DNA of 64,000 bases from Fimbriimonadaceae bacterium (lineage in GTDB: Bacteria > Armatimonadota > Fimbriimonadia > Fimbriimonadales > Fimbriimonadaceae): NCBI GenBank assembly GCA_026129685.1, contig JAHCHO010000005.1, forward strand, positions 328,988 through 392,987. The letters run 5' to 3'. The notes beneath the pieces were generated by a model that worked only from the letters and a program-made list of their open reading frames with translations, was not told the origin of the DNA and did not search any database. The stretch's first letter is position 1. Each line of letters begins with the position of its first letter. A program made the position numbers and the translations under genes. Positions 9,585 through 18,342 of the stretch are shown piece after piece.

Positions 9585-10865
9585 ATGCGCGCCCGTCTGC
9601 TTGCGCCGCCCCGACTTCGGTTCGTGGACCGACTGTGTTTCGCGCTGTACGTCGCGATGCACCTGGCCCTGTCGCCTTGGCTCGCCCTCAGCGGTCTGCG
9701 CCGCCGCGTCCGCCGAGACTACGCTCGCTCGCTTGGCCGTCGGTTCTGGGGAGACCCTCGTGCCGCCACGACCGACCTCGATATCCTGATCGTCACCGGC
9801 GCAATGGGAGAGACCCGCACCGGGGTCCGCGCCGCGCGCGAACTCCAGGCGCTCGGATACCGGGTGGGGGTCGTGCCGTCGCTGGAGGGCTCCCTTCGGT
9901 CGATCGAAACGGAGCCGAACCTGCCCACCGGCATCGCGCCCTTCAACGCGCCGCATTCCTCCTGGCTCTTCCTCCGGGCCTGGCGACCGATGGCGATCTG
10001 GTTCGTCGAGGGCAACGACCTACCGTATCTTGCTTACTTGGCGAACCGAGGCGGCATCCCGTGCCACGTCGTCAACGGCTACTTCACGGAGGCCAACGCG
10101 GCCCGTGCCCGAAGCCGCGCCGCTTCCCGATGGCGCCTGCTCTGCCTCGCCGGATGGGGCCTGCAGACGGAGGACGCGAAGGAGCGGCTGATTTCGCTCG
10201 GGATCGAGGCCCGTCGGTGCGTCGTCACCGGGCCATCGATCGGCATCTCCCTTCCCGACCAAGCGACCCGCGACGGGCTAAGAGCGAAGTGGCGCGCCCT
10301 GATCGGCCTCCCCGCGGGGGGGCGCCTGATCGTCGCGGGGAGCACCTACCCGGAGGAGGAGACGATCCTCGTCGAAGCGTTTCTGAAGCTTGGCGACCCC
10401 GGAGCGCGCCTCCTCCTTGCCCCGAGGGTGTTGTTCCGGCCCGAGTCGCTCGCCGGGGCTTGTGAGCAACTTGGTGTGGCCTACGCCTTGCGCAGCCGCC
10501 TTCCGAATCCCGAGGCGGCAAGGGTGATCGTTCTCGACACGCTCGGCGAACTGCGCGAGTTGTACGCCCTCGCCGACGTCGCCCACCTGGGCGGCACCCT
10601 GGTCGAGGGGATCGGGGGCCACACCCCCGTCGAGGCGATCGTCTACGGGGTGCCCTTCACGTTCGGCCCTTGGCACGCGCAACAGGTCGCGATGGTCGAA
10701 CTCGCCGTCGCCGCCGGCCTCGCCTTCCCGTGCCGAACCGTGGACGATCTCGCCGCGCAATGGGGACGGCTGCTCGTCGAACCCGACCCTACCCGCCTCG
10801 AACGCGCGCGCGCCCTCGTCGGGCGCCAGGGTCGCGCGTTCGCCGACTACTGGGGGCCAAAGTGA
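9585..10865 (+). CDS. waaA: 3-deoxy-D-manno-octulosonic acid (Kdo) transferase
   Basis: The 426-residue glycosyltransferase family 30 protein has an N-terminal hydrophobic anchor (~15-38). The conserved glycine-glutamate of the acceptor side is E76 in GAMGE. The CMP-Kdo-side motifs are AGSTYPEEE, VIVLDTLGELRELYALADVAHLGGTL and GGHTPVEA. The family attaches Kdo to lipid A precursors at the inner membrane, so its presence implies a diderm envelope with LPS-like lipid. The usual lipid A neighbours are absent. Its stop codon overlaps the GTG of the next gene by four bases. Confidence 0.85.
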   Translation: MRARLLAPPRLRFVDRLCFALYVAMHLALSPWLALSGLRRRVRRDYARSLGRRFWGDPRAATTDLDILIVTGAMGETRTGVRAARELQALGYRVGVVPSLEGSLRSIETEPNLPTGIAPFNAPHSSWLFLRAWRPMAIWFVEGNDLPYLAYLANRGGIPCHVVNGYFTEANAARARSRAASRWRLLCLAGWGLQTEDAKERLISLGIEARRCVVTGPSIGISLPDQATRDGLRAKWRALIGLPAGGRLIVAGSTYPEEETILVEAFLKLGDPGARLLLAPRVLFRPESLAGACEQLGVAYALRSRLPNPEAARVIVLDTLGELRELYALADVAHLGGTLVEGIGGHTPVEAIVYGVPFTFGPWHAQQVAMVELAVAAGLAFPCRTVDDLAAQWGRLLVEPDPTRLERARALVGRQGRAFADYWGPK

Positions 10866-11764
10866 TCCCTGTCCTCTCCGGAGTTGCGGTGGCGATCGGG
10901 CTCTACCTGGCGGCGCTCGCGGCCGTCACGCGCCTCGGGTTGCGTCCCCCTCGCATCCCGCTCTACCTCTCCGCCTCGCAGTTCGACTGCCCGCAGGAAA
11001 CGGTGGCGTTCGTCACCGAGGACGGGGTCCCGTTGCGGGCCTGGTGGATGGGCCACGAGCGCCCGAAGGCAATCGTGTTCGTCGGTCACGGGTACCTGAT
11101 GAACCGGTGCGAGCACGTCGCGGCGGCGGCTCGGTTGTGGCGAGCGGGTTACGCCTGTCTGCTGGTGGACTTCCGCGTTCATGGGGACAGTGGCGGGCGC
11201 CTATGCGGTCTCGGCTACCACGAGCGCAAGGACGTGGCGGCGGCCGTGCGCTGGGCGAGGGGCCGAGCGCCGGGTGTCGCCGTCGTGCTGTACGGGGGCA
11301 GCATGGGAGCGGCGGCCTGCGCATGGGCGGCGGCCGACGACGCCTGTCTTGCCGACGCCCTCATCCTCGACAGCCCCTATTCCACCCTGCCCGACGCGAT
11401 GTCCGGCATCGTGCGCGTCTTCCTGGGGAGCAAAGCCCAGGCGTTGTTCGCACCCGGCATCTTCCTCAGTTCGTGGTGGCTACGGTTTCGCCCCTGGGAC
11501 CTCGACCTGACCGACGCGCTCCGTAAGATCGAGCGGCCGATACTCCTTCTGCACGGACGTCGCGACCGCCTGATTCCGCCCGCCCGCGCCGAGCGCAACG
11601 CCGCCGCCATCCGGAACCTGCACGGGCCTGTTTGGTTCGACTCGGGCCATGTCGAGGCCCGAATGGACGACCCGCGCGGCTACGTGGACACCCTCTTGGC
11701 CTTCCTGGCCGAGGTCCTCCCCAACCGCGACGAACCCAAAAGCCAACCACCCGCCCGGCTGTAA
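10862..11764 (+). CDS. Alpha/beta hydrolase (membrane-anchored)
   Basis: The 300-residue protein starts at a GTG inside the GTGA overlap with waaA, so translation is probably coupled. An N-terminal hydrophobic segment (residues ~3-25) is followed by an alpha/beta-hydrolase core: an HGYLMNR oxyanion-region motif, nucleophile elbow GGSMG, a late Asp in HGRRDRLIPP and the His in DSGHVE. It resembles the BAAT/FrsA-type S9-like hydrolases that act on acyl esters. Pairing with the Kdo transferase suggests an envelope-lipid role, but this is inference. Confidence 0.75.
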   Translation: MIPVLSGVAVAIGLYLAALAAVTRLGLRPPRIPLYLSASQFDCPQETVAFVTEDGVPLRAWWMGHERPKAIVFVGHGYLMNRCEHVAAAARLWRAGYACLLVDFRVHGDSGGRLCGLGYHERKDVAAAVRWARGRAPGVAVVLYGGSMGAAACAWAAADDACLADALILDSPYSTLPDAMSGIVRVFLGSKAQALFAPGIFLSSWWLRFRPWDLDLTDALRKIERPILLLHGRRDRLIPPARAERNAAAIRNLHGPVWFDSGHVEARMDDPRGYVDTLLAFLAEVLPNRDEPKSQPPARL

Positions 11765-11776
11765 CCGGACGGGTGG
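11747..11776. terminator. Bidirectional hairpin between convergent genes
   Basis: CCACCCGCCCGG (11747-11758) pairs with CCGGACGGGTGG (11765-11776) with one mismatch and a six-base loop that contains the hydrolase stop codon. It sits between the hydrolase (plus) and the DUF2334 gene (minus), so it could terminate both. Confidence 0.6.
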
Positions 11777-11798
11777 GGGAGGATGGTCGTTCGAACGG

Positions 11799-13664
11799 TC
11801 AGTTCGTGGCGGCGAGGATCGGGGTCGTGGTGGTGATGTTCTGGAACGTGAACCCCTGGGCCTTCACCCCTCGAAGAAGGGTGCGGAGCCGAGCCGGCGT
11901 GTGGAACCAGTGGTAGTACATTCCGGCCCATCCGTCGCGCACCACTTTCTGGACGCCCGCCCGGTAGATCAGGTCCTGTTCCGTCGTCGGCGGCTGCTGG
12001 GCGAACCCTTCGAGGTCCACGTAGCCGATCGTCTCGGGGAACCGCTTCATGCCGAACGTGTCGCGGACGGGGTACGGAACCTTCTGCTGCAGGTATCGGA
12101 GCTGGCCGTCCGCCGTCGTCGCGAAGTACAGGCCACGGCAGAAGCTGTAGTTGTACTTCTTCGCGAACTCGACGTAGTCCAGGGGCGAGGCGAGGTAGTG
12201 CGGGGTGACCCAGCCGGTCGGAACCCAGTTGCCCGCTTTCTTCAGGAGGGCCATGCCCTTGTTCAGGCGATCGTTCACCCAGGCGGCGGAGTCCTCTGCC
12301 ACCGGGCCGACGATCTTCTGGTAACCGAACTCGTCCACGTTGACCCGGAAGAACTCGAAGTCCGGTCCGCTTGTTCCGTTGTAGGGGTTGGCGATGTTGC
12401 CGTACTGGTGGGTGTAGCCGTGCATCAGAATCTGCCCGCCCTTGGTCACGCAGTACTTGAGAGCGTTGACGAACGCCGCCCGCTTGTCCATCGCCAGCGA
12501 ATACGGGGTGCCGTTGTTCTCGACGCCGAGCGGGTCCATCCACATCGGAATCACGCAGACCACGAAGGGAACGTTCTCGGCCTTCATAACGTCGGCGAGA
12601 GCCCGCAGGTTCTGCACGTCCACGTTCGGGTGAACGTCCTCGATGCGGATGAACGCCTTGTTGTTCTGCGACGCCGTCGAACCCGTCATGTCGTGGAGCA
12701 GGTCGTACACCGCCAACGAACGGTCCATGTTCGTGATCCAAGAAACGTAGGTCAGGGGGTTGTCGGCCACGTAGTAGAAGTTGGCGCCCTTGACGATGTA
12801 CGGCGTGGAAGGCGCGTTAAGCTTCGTCAACGTCGCCTTCTCTTCGGCGACCAGGGTGTTGAGCACGCTGACGTAGCTCACGACCGGATCGAAGGTCTCC
12901 TTCGTCAGAGCCGTGCCCTTGTACATCACCGTGTCGTGAACGACCGAGCCGTCGAGGTAGTTGAAGCGGAAGCCGTACTTGTTCTCGAAGTCCGGGTTCC
13001 AGCCCGTCCAATCCGGCGTCCAAGCGACCTGCCACAGGTTGTACCCGCACCACATGAACGGCTTGGTCGTCGTGATGACGTCGCTCTTGAACGCTTCGGG
13101 CAACGGGTTGTTGTAGTAGATCCCGAAGTAGAACGTCGCGTCGTTGAGATTCGTGTCGCCCGCCACGTACTGCTCGACCGGCTTCATGCCGGTCTCCCAG
13201 CCGAAGTGCGAGAGCAAGTTGGCCAGGTGTTGGGCGTACAGCTTCCCCATCCAGAACGCTTCACCCTGGGAGTCGTACAGGACGAGAGCCTTCTTGGCCG
13301 CCGCGTAGGAAATCGGTCCGCCGCCCTTGCGCGGGTCGCGCGCCTTCAGGCGGGTCTCCATGTCCTCGACGGACCGCATGCCGAGCGGTCCGGCCTGGGC
13401 CGCGTCCATCTTGCCCGCCTCGGCGCCGCCGAGGTACACGTTGACCCCCGCCGAGCCCGGCCGAATCGGGTTCATGCGACCGCGAGCGACGTTCTGCGGA
13501 GCCACGCGAGGCATCGCGTTCTGGTTGATGAGAGGGGTAACGGGTCGGCAGACCTCGTCGTCCTTTCCGTCGTGGGCGAATGCGCCGACCGCGAGGGCCG
13601 TCATCGCGAGTGCGGCGATGCCGATGCGGAGGCGTTGTTTCCAGTTGTCTGAGACTCGTTTCAT
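11799..13664 (-). CDS. DUF2334/polysaccharide-deacetylase-like secreted protein
   Basis: The 621-residue protein has a clear signal peptide (basic start, then ALAMTALAVGAFA). The C-terminal half carries NodB-like metal-site motifs of the DUF2334 group: FIRIEDVHP (acidic ligands) and ILMHGYTHQYGN (His ligands). The N-terminal half (~40-330) has no domain I recognise but includes LVLYDSQGE, typical of a flavodoxin/GATase-like strand. The ATG at 13664 is chosen because AGGAG lies seven bases upstream. It probably acts on extracellular glycans; substrate unknown. The gene looks less GC-rich than its neighbours. Confidence 0.72.
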   Translation of the reverse strand: MKRVSDNWKQRLRIGIAALAMTALAVGAFAHDGKDDEVCRPVTPLINQNAMPRVAPQNVARGRMNPIRPGSAGVNVYLGGAEAGKMDAAQAGPLGMRSVEDMETRLKARDPRKGGGPISYAAAKKALVLYDSQGEAFWMGKLYAQHLANLLSHFGWETGMKPVEQYVAGDTNLNDATFYFGIYYNNPLPEAFKSDVITTTKPFMWCGYNLWQVAWTPDWTGWNPDFENKYGFRFNYLDGSVVHDTVMYKGTALTKETFDPVVSYVSVLNTLVAEEKATLTKLNAPSTPYIVKGANFYYVADNPLTYVSWITNMDRSLAVYDLLHDMTGSTASQNNKAFIRIEDVHPNVDVQNLRALADVMKAENVPFVVCVIPMWMDPLGVENNGTPYSLAMDKRAAFVNALKYCVTKGGQILMHGYTHQYGNIANPYNGTSGPDFEFFRVNVDEFGYQKIVGPVAEDSAAWVNDRLNKGMALLKKAGNWVPTGWVTPHYLASPLDYVEFAKKYNYSFCRGLYFATTADGQLRYLQQKVPYPVRDTFGMKRFPETIGYVDLEGFAQQPPTTEQDLIYRAGVQKVVRDGWAGMYYHWFHTPARLRTLLRGVKAQGFTFQNITTTTPILAATN

Positions 13665-13797
13665 CCTCGAACTCCTGCGGTCCCCGGGCCAGGTACGTAA
13701 CGCCGCGGACACCGCTATCGGTTGTCAAGGTACTGCGAACCGAGAAGGGGTGGAAGTCCCCTTGTAGAGGGTCCCAAGGAGTGAGCCGGTAACCTCG

Positions 13798-14592
13798 CTA
13801 GGCCCTTCGACCAAGGCACAACAGCGACAGGTACCCGCGGTTCACGGTCCCGCCGAAACGGTCTTCGATCAAGGCGCGAATCGCCTCGTAGAACGGCGAC
13901 TTGATCGCCTCCGGAAGGACGTGGTGGTCGGAGTACGTGTCGAGCAGGCGCACGTAATCGTCCGCAGAGAAGCGAAGGTCCCACCGGAAGCGCCGAACTT
14001 CGGCCCCCTCGAACCGGCCTGAGGACTGAATCTCCGCCGGATAGGCCGACTCCACCGTCTCCGCCTCGGGCAAGGACTCGCTCCGCCGGGTCAGGTCGGG
14101 GAGATGCCTTTCGTACAACTCCTGAACACACTCGAAGAAGCCATCGTCGTCCAGTGCGCGAACGTGTTTGTTCCCAAAGAGGGCGACCGTCCCGCCCGGA
14201 CGGAGATGGTCCGCCGCCCGCCCGAATCGGACGTCCGGATCCACCCAATGGAACGAGCTTCCGGCATAGGCGAGGTCGAAAGTCCGACCCCTCGCGTCCC
14301 AGTCCTCGTACTTGGCGATCTCGAACGCGACCTCGAAGTCCCTCGTCCGGGAACGATTGACCTCCACGAGGCGCGCTCCCGGGTCGACCGCGACGATCCG
14401 AAGGCCGCGCCTCGCCATCGGGACGGTGGCCTGCCCGGGTCCGCACCCGATCTCGAGCGCCGAGTCGCCCGACCGGAGTCCTCCGTACTCGAAGATCGCG
14501 TCGAACAGCGCGTCGGGATACCCCGGTCGGGACCGGGCGTAGGCCTCGGCCGCCTCGTCGAAGCTGGTTCGCCGGCGCTCGTCGATGGCCAT
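13798..14592 (-). CDS. SAM-dependent class I methyltransferase
   Basis: The 264-residue protein begins RTSFDEAAEAYARSRPGYP, the usual start of the UbiE/Methyltransf_11-like group. The SAM-binding glycine motif is LEIGCGPGQAT, followed by an acidic strand end (IVAVDPG) and FDLAYAGSSFHWVD. Its ATG overlaps the stop of the upstream oxidoreductase (TGATG), so the two are co-translated. The substrate cannot be inferred. The 133 bases after it contain a weak AAGGGG/CCCCTT hairpin at 13745-13763. Confidence 0.85.
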   Translation of the reverse strand: MAIDERRRTSFDEAAEAYARSRPGYPDALFDAIFEYGGLRSGDSALEIGCGPGQATVPMARRGLRIVAVDPGARLVEVNRSRTRDFEVAFEIAKYEDWDARGRTFDLAYAGSSFHWVDPDVRFGRAADHLRPGGTVALFGNKHVRALDDDGFFECVQELYERHLPDLTRRSESLPEAETVESAYPAEIQSSGRFEGAEVRRFRWDLRFSADDYVRLLDTYSDHHVLPEAIKSPFYEAIRALIEDRFGGTVNRGYLSLLCLGRRA

Positions 14593-15584
14593 CAGGGGCG
14601 TTCGGCGCAACCCGACTTGTCGCTCCGTAGCCCCGCCTCCGAGATGCGCACGCCGTCCGCCGCAATAACGGGGTCGAGAATCCCCTCCGGCTGACCGCCG
14701 GCCGCGAGCAACTGCGCGAAGTACTCGCCCGGAGAACCCACCGCCAGCGCCGGCGCCTCGAACGACTCCGTCTCCTGGCCGGGCCGAAACACTTTGATCG
14801 TGTTGCCGTAAACGCCGATCGTGCCGCTCTTTCCGTGGATCACCGGGTTCGCGCCCTCGTCGAAGGCCGCCGTCGCCCAAGTTCCTTCGAGGCTGACGCT
14901 CGCCTTGGGGTACTTGCAGAGCAGGATGGCGTGGTCGTCGGCGACGTCGTAGTCCTTCGTGTAGTTGCCCTTGGCGCAGTAGACCGTGTCCGGCATCCCA
15001 AAGTACCAACGCGAAAGGACCGACCCGTAGCAGCAGAAATCGCCGATCGCGCCGCCGCCGTTCTTGGTCTCGTCGTAAAGCCAGCCGACGAACCACTCGT
15101 CGCAGCCGATCTCGCGCGGGCCGGAGTGTCCGTTCCGGTACCGCATGTGGAAGACCGGGCCGATCGCGCCCTCGTCGAGCATCGCCTTGACCGCGTGAAC
15201 CCACGGGGACCAAGCGAACGGCCAGTTGATGACGAGCAGTTTGCCGGAAGCCTTCTGCGCGGCGAGCATGCGGTCCGCGTCCTTCGCGTTCGCTGCCATC
15301 GCTTTCTCGACCAGACAGGGAATTCCCTTACCCAGCGCTTGGACGGCGATCTCGGCGGACTCCAGGCTGTCGCTCGTGACGATCAGCGCGTCCAGCCGCT
15401 CCTTCTCGAGCATCGCCCGCCAGTCGGTGTAGGTCTGCGCGAACCGACCCTTGGCCCGCTCGAGCAACGGGGTCGCGTCCGCGACCGCCACCAGGGCAAC
15501 GCCCTCCACCTTGGCGAACGAATCGATAAGGCCCCAAACATGGCCATGGGTGAGTCCGGCGACGCCGACGCGAAGTTCCGACAT
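14592..15584 (-). CDS. Gfo/Idh/MocA family oxidoreductase
   Basis: The 330-residue protein has an N-terminal Rossmann fold (VGVAGLTHGHVWG), in which the usual second glycine cluster is replaced by THGH. VEKAMAAN corresponds to the conserved EKP strand, with Pro replaced by Ala. The C-terminal half has the alpha/beta sugar-dehydrogenase fold (GGGAIGDFCCYG). The family performs NAD(P)-dependent oxidation or reduction of sugars and cyclitols. It is the first gene of a two-gene unit with the methyltransferase. Its ATG is nearly back to back with the amidase gene. Confidence 0.83.
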   Translation of the reverse strand: MSELRVGVAGLTHGHVWGLIDSFAKVEGVALVAVADATPLLERAKGRFAQTYTDWRAMLEKERLDALIVTSDSLESAEIAVQALGKGIPCLVEKAMAANAKDADRMLAAQKASGKLLVINWPFAWSPWVHAVKAMLDEGAIGPVFHMRYRNGHSGPREIGCDEWFVGWLYDETKNGGGAIGDFCCYGSVLSRWYFGMPDTVYCAKGNYTKDYDVADDHAILLCKYPKASVSLEGTWATAAFDEGANPVIHGKSGTIGVYGNTIKVFRPGQETESFEAPALAVGSPGEYFAQLLAAGGQPEGILDPVIAADGVRISEAGLRSDKSGCAERP

Positions 15585-16320
15585 GCCCGAACGTTACCTT
15601 CGGGTGCGTCATACTTCGGTTACCGTGTGGGCCCTCTTCCTTGGCGTTTCCCTCCTTTTCGGCGCGGCCCCCCAGGCCGCCAAGCCCGTGGCGTCGCCCG
15701 CGAAGCCGGTCGTGTGCATCGATCCCGGCCACCCTTCCGAGGTCGGGAGCGGGACCAAGGGCAAGAAGACCACGGAACTGCGGATCGTTTGGCAGGTGGC
15801 CCTACTCCTCCGGGATCGCCTGAAGAAGGAGGGCGTGACCGTCGTGATGACCAAGGCTCGCGAGGACCAGTTCGTCGCGAACAAGCAGCGAGCCGAAACC
15901 GCGAACAAGGCGAAAGCGGACCTCCTGATTCGGTTGCACTGCGACGCGGCGAGCGGTTCCGGGTTCGCCACGTACTACCCCGCGCAACAAGGAACCGATC
16001 GTGAGGGACGGACCGGTCCCTCCGAGGAGGTCATTGCCAAAAGCACCGCCGCCGCGAAGGCCTTTCACCCGGTGGTCATCGACAAGCTGAAGGGCTCTTT
16101 GTCGGACCATGGTCTGCGCACCGACAAGCAGACCGCCGTCGGTTCGAAGCAAGGGGCGCTGACCGGTTCGATCTGGTCCGAGGTGCCCGTGATCCTTTGC
16201 GAAATCTGCGTCCTCACCAACCCCGACGACGAGGCCTTCATCGCGGAGAAGAAAGGCCGGGAGAAGATGGCGGACGCGCTTGCGGCGGGAGTTCTCGCGG
16301 TCCTACGCCCCAAAGGATAG
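15583..16320 (+). CDS. N-acetylmuramoyl-L-alanine amidase (Amidase_3)
   Basis: The protein has up to 245 residues with a signal peptide (VWALFLGVSLLFGAAPQA) and a zinc amidase domain: VCIDPGHPSE (zinc His), ELRIVWQVA (zinc Glu), LLIRLHCDA (zinc His) and VILCEICVLTNPDDE (catalytic Glu). It cleaves the amide between MurNAc and the stem peptide. No SPOR, LysM or AMIN domain is present. The start is uncertain: ATG 15583 overlaps the divergent oxidoreductase by two bases, and an in-frame GTG at 15604 may be real because it leaves room for promoters. Confidence 0.88.
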   Translation: MPERYLRVRHTSVTVWALFLGVSLLFGAAPQAAKPVASPAKPVVCIDPGHPSEVGSGTKGKKTTELRIVWQVALLLRDRLKKEGVTVVMTKAREDQFVANKQRAETANKAKADLLIRLHCDAASGSGFATYYPAQQGTDREGRTGPSEEVIAKSTAAAKAFHPVVIDKLKGSLSDHGLRTDKQTAVGSKQGALTGSIWSEVPVILCEICVLTNPDDEAFIAEKKGREKMADALAAGVLAVLRPKG

Positions 16321-16347
16321 GTCCGGAACTCCGCGAATGAGGGGGGC

Positions 16348-18342
16348 ATGTCGGCGATTCTGCTGCTCTGTTCGCTCGCCGCCGCCGGGTTGGCCCAGAC
16401 CGAGGTCGTCGTGGACCTGCGGGGCTCCGACGAGGCTCCCGGCACCGTCGCCCGTCCGGTTCGCACCCTCGAAGCGGGCTTCGCCCGCACCCGTTTTCTT
16501 GGGGTGAAACTCCTGACGATCCGGGACGGGGACTTCCGCTTGACCCGGGGCCTCGAACTCGACGCGCGCGACTCCGGCTTGACGATCCGGGCGGCGGAGG
16601 GCGCGCGGCCCACCCTGACCGGGTCCGTCGCCGTGACGGCCGGCAGCATGCGGCCCTGCCAGGACCAGGCCGTCTTGAGCCGCATTGGGGATCTTTGCGA
16701 CCCGTACTCGCTCTACGTGGTGGACTTGGCGGCCCTGGGTGTGGCGACCCTCGACCCGATCTCTCCGCGCGGATTCCCCAAGCCCATCGTGCCCGCGCCA
16801 AGCGAGTTGTTCGCCGACCGAAGGCCCCTGACCCTCGCCCGCTGGCCCAACGAGGGCTTCGCCCAAGTCGGCAAGGTGATCGAGCCGGGGAACGGGGAAA
16901 ACGACCGCGAGGCCCCCCCGCGCAAGCCCGTTTTCGAGATGCCCGATCGGATCGTGCGCTGGGGGGCCGCCGAAGACCCGTGGCTGTTTGGCTACTGGAA
17001 ATTCGATTGGGCGGACGAAAGCAAGCCCGCCGCCTTCGACGTAGAGAAACGTCGGGCGACGTTGGACGCGCCCCACGTCTATGGCGTCGAAACGGGTGCC
17101 CGCTTTTACGCTGAGAACATGCTCGAGGAGTTGGACCGGCCCGGCGAGTATTGGATTGATCGAGCGAACCGCCGCCTGTACCTCGTGCCCCCGGCCGACA
17201 AGGTGTCGCGGTACGAAGTCTCCCTTCTGGCCGCTCCCATCCTCACCGTGAAGAGCGCGCGCAGCGTGACCGTCAAGCGTCTTGACTTTGCCGTGTCCCG
17301 CGGCGACGGGGCTCGGTTGGCCGATTGCGACGACGTGAGCTTCGAGGCCTGCCGCTTCTTCGCGCTCGGCCAGCGGGGGGTCGTCGTCGAGGGCGGTCGA
17401 CGGTGCGGTCTCCGGGCGTGCGACCTCTGGGACCTGGGAGAGGGCGGCGTGACCTTGAGCGGCGGCGACCGCAAAACGCTCACCCCGTCCTCGCACTTTG
17501 TCGTCAACTGCGACATCGGCAACTTCCACCGGCGGACGCAGACCTATCGCCCCGCCGCGCTCCTGAGTGGCGTCGGTCAGAAGGTCGCGCACAACGCCAT
17601 GCACGACGCGCCCCACTCCGCGATCATCTTCACTGGCAACGACCATGTCATCGAGTACAACGATTTCCAGCGCACCATCGCGCTGACCGGGGACGGAGGC
17701 GTCGTCTACACCGGGCGGGATTGGACGGCGCGCGGCACTGAGATTCGGTTCAATCGCTTCGCCGACAACGTCGGCATCTCAAAGTGGGAGCCCGCGGTTT
17801 ACCTGGACGACCAGGCCTGCGGCATCCGGGTCTACGGGAACCTGATCGAACGGTGCCATTGGGGTTTCCTCATCGGCGGCGGCCGGGACAACGTGGTCGA
17901 GAACAACCTGATCCTCGACTGCAAGCTGGCGATGCACTCCGACGCGCGCGGCCTCGGATGGGCGGCCAGGTCGAAGCCAACGATGATGGAGCGCCTGCTC
18001 GCCGTTCCGTACAGGGAGCAGCCCTGGGCCTCCCGCTACCCCTCCCTCGTTCCCATCCTTGAGCAGGACCCGATGGCCCCGGCGGGCAACGTCTACCGCC
18101 ACAACGTGCTGGTGCGAAGCGGCAAGATCACAAACGATATGGAGGAGCCGTTCGGCAAAACCGTCGCCCTGGACGGAAACCTTGAGATCGACCAAGGGCC
18201 AAAGGACGGGCGGGTCCTCGCTCGCGACGCGGACCGCACCCTTCGGAACGCGCTCCCCGGATTCCAGCCCCTGCCCGTGGACCGCATGGGCTTGGTGCGC
18301 GATGCGCTTCGCAAGAGCCTTCCCCCGAAGCCGTCGCACTAG
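16348..18342 (+). CDS. Secreted right-handed parallel beta-helix protein
   Basis: The 664-residue protein has a signal peptide (ILLLCSLAAAGLAQ) and a GAGGGGGG-type ribosome site before the ATG. From residue ~310 it shows repeating beta-helix coils (VTVKRLDFAVSRGDG, VSFEACRFFALGQRG, TEIRFNRFADNVG, NVVENNLILDC), as in pectate-lyase-like or PL/GH beta-helix enzymes. The N-terminal part contains a DUF1565-like start (DLRGSDEAPGTVARPVRTL). It likely binds or cleaves a polysaccharide. Its last four bases overlap the end of the convergent photolyase gene. Confidence 0.75.
   Translation: MSAILLLCSLAAAGLAQTEVVVDLRGSDEAPGTVARPVRTLEAGFARTRFLGVKLLTIRDGDFRLTRGLELDARDSGLTIRAAEGARPTLTGSVAVTAGSMRPCQDQAVLSRIGDLCDPYSLYVVDLAALGVATLDPISPRGFPKPIVPAPSELFADRRPLTLARWPNEGFAQVGKVIEPGNGENDREAPPRKPVFEMPDRIVRWGAAEDPWLFGYWKFDWADESKPAAFDVEKRRATLDAPHVYGVETGARFYAENMLEELDRPGEYWIDRANRRLYLVPPADKVSRYEVSLLAAPILTVKSARSVTVKRLDFAVSRGDGARLADCDDVSFEACRFFALGQRGVVVEGGRRCGLRACDLWDLGEGGVTLSGGDRKTLTPSSHFVVNCDIGNFHRRTQTYRPAALLSGVGQKVAHNAMHDAPHSAIIFTGNDHVIEYNDFQRTIALTGDGGVVYTGRDWTARGTEIRFNRFADNVGISKWEPAVYLDDQACGIRVYGNLIERCHWGFLIGGGRDNVVENNLILDCKLAMHSDARGLGWAARSKPTMMERLLAVPYREQPWASRYPSLVPILEQDPMAPAGNVYRHNVLVRSGKITNDMEEPFGKTVALDGNLEIDQGPKDGRVLARDADRTLRNALPGFQPLPVDRMGLVRDALRKSLPPKPSH

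Noticed and set aside
13694..13728. TTGACA (13723-13728) with TACGTA (13694-13699) as the DUF2334 promoter
   Set aside because: The 23-base spacer is too long for a sigma70 promoter, so I did not list it.
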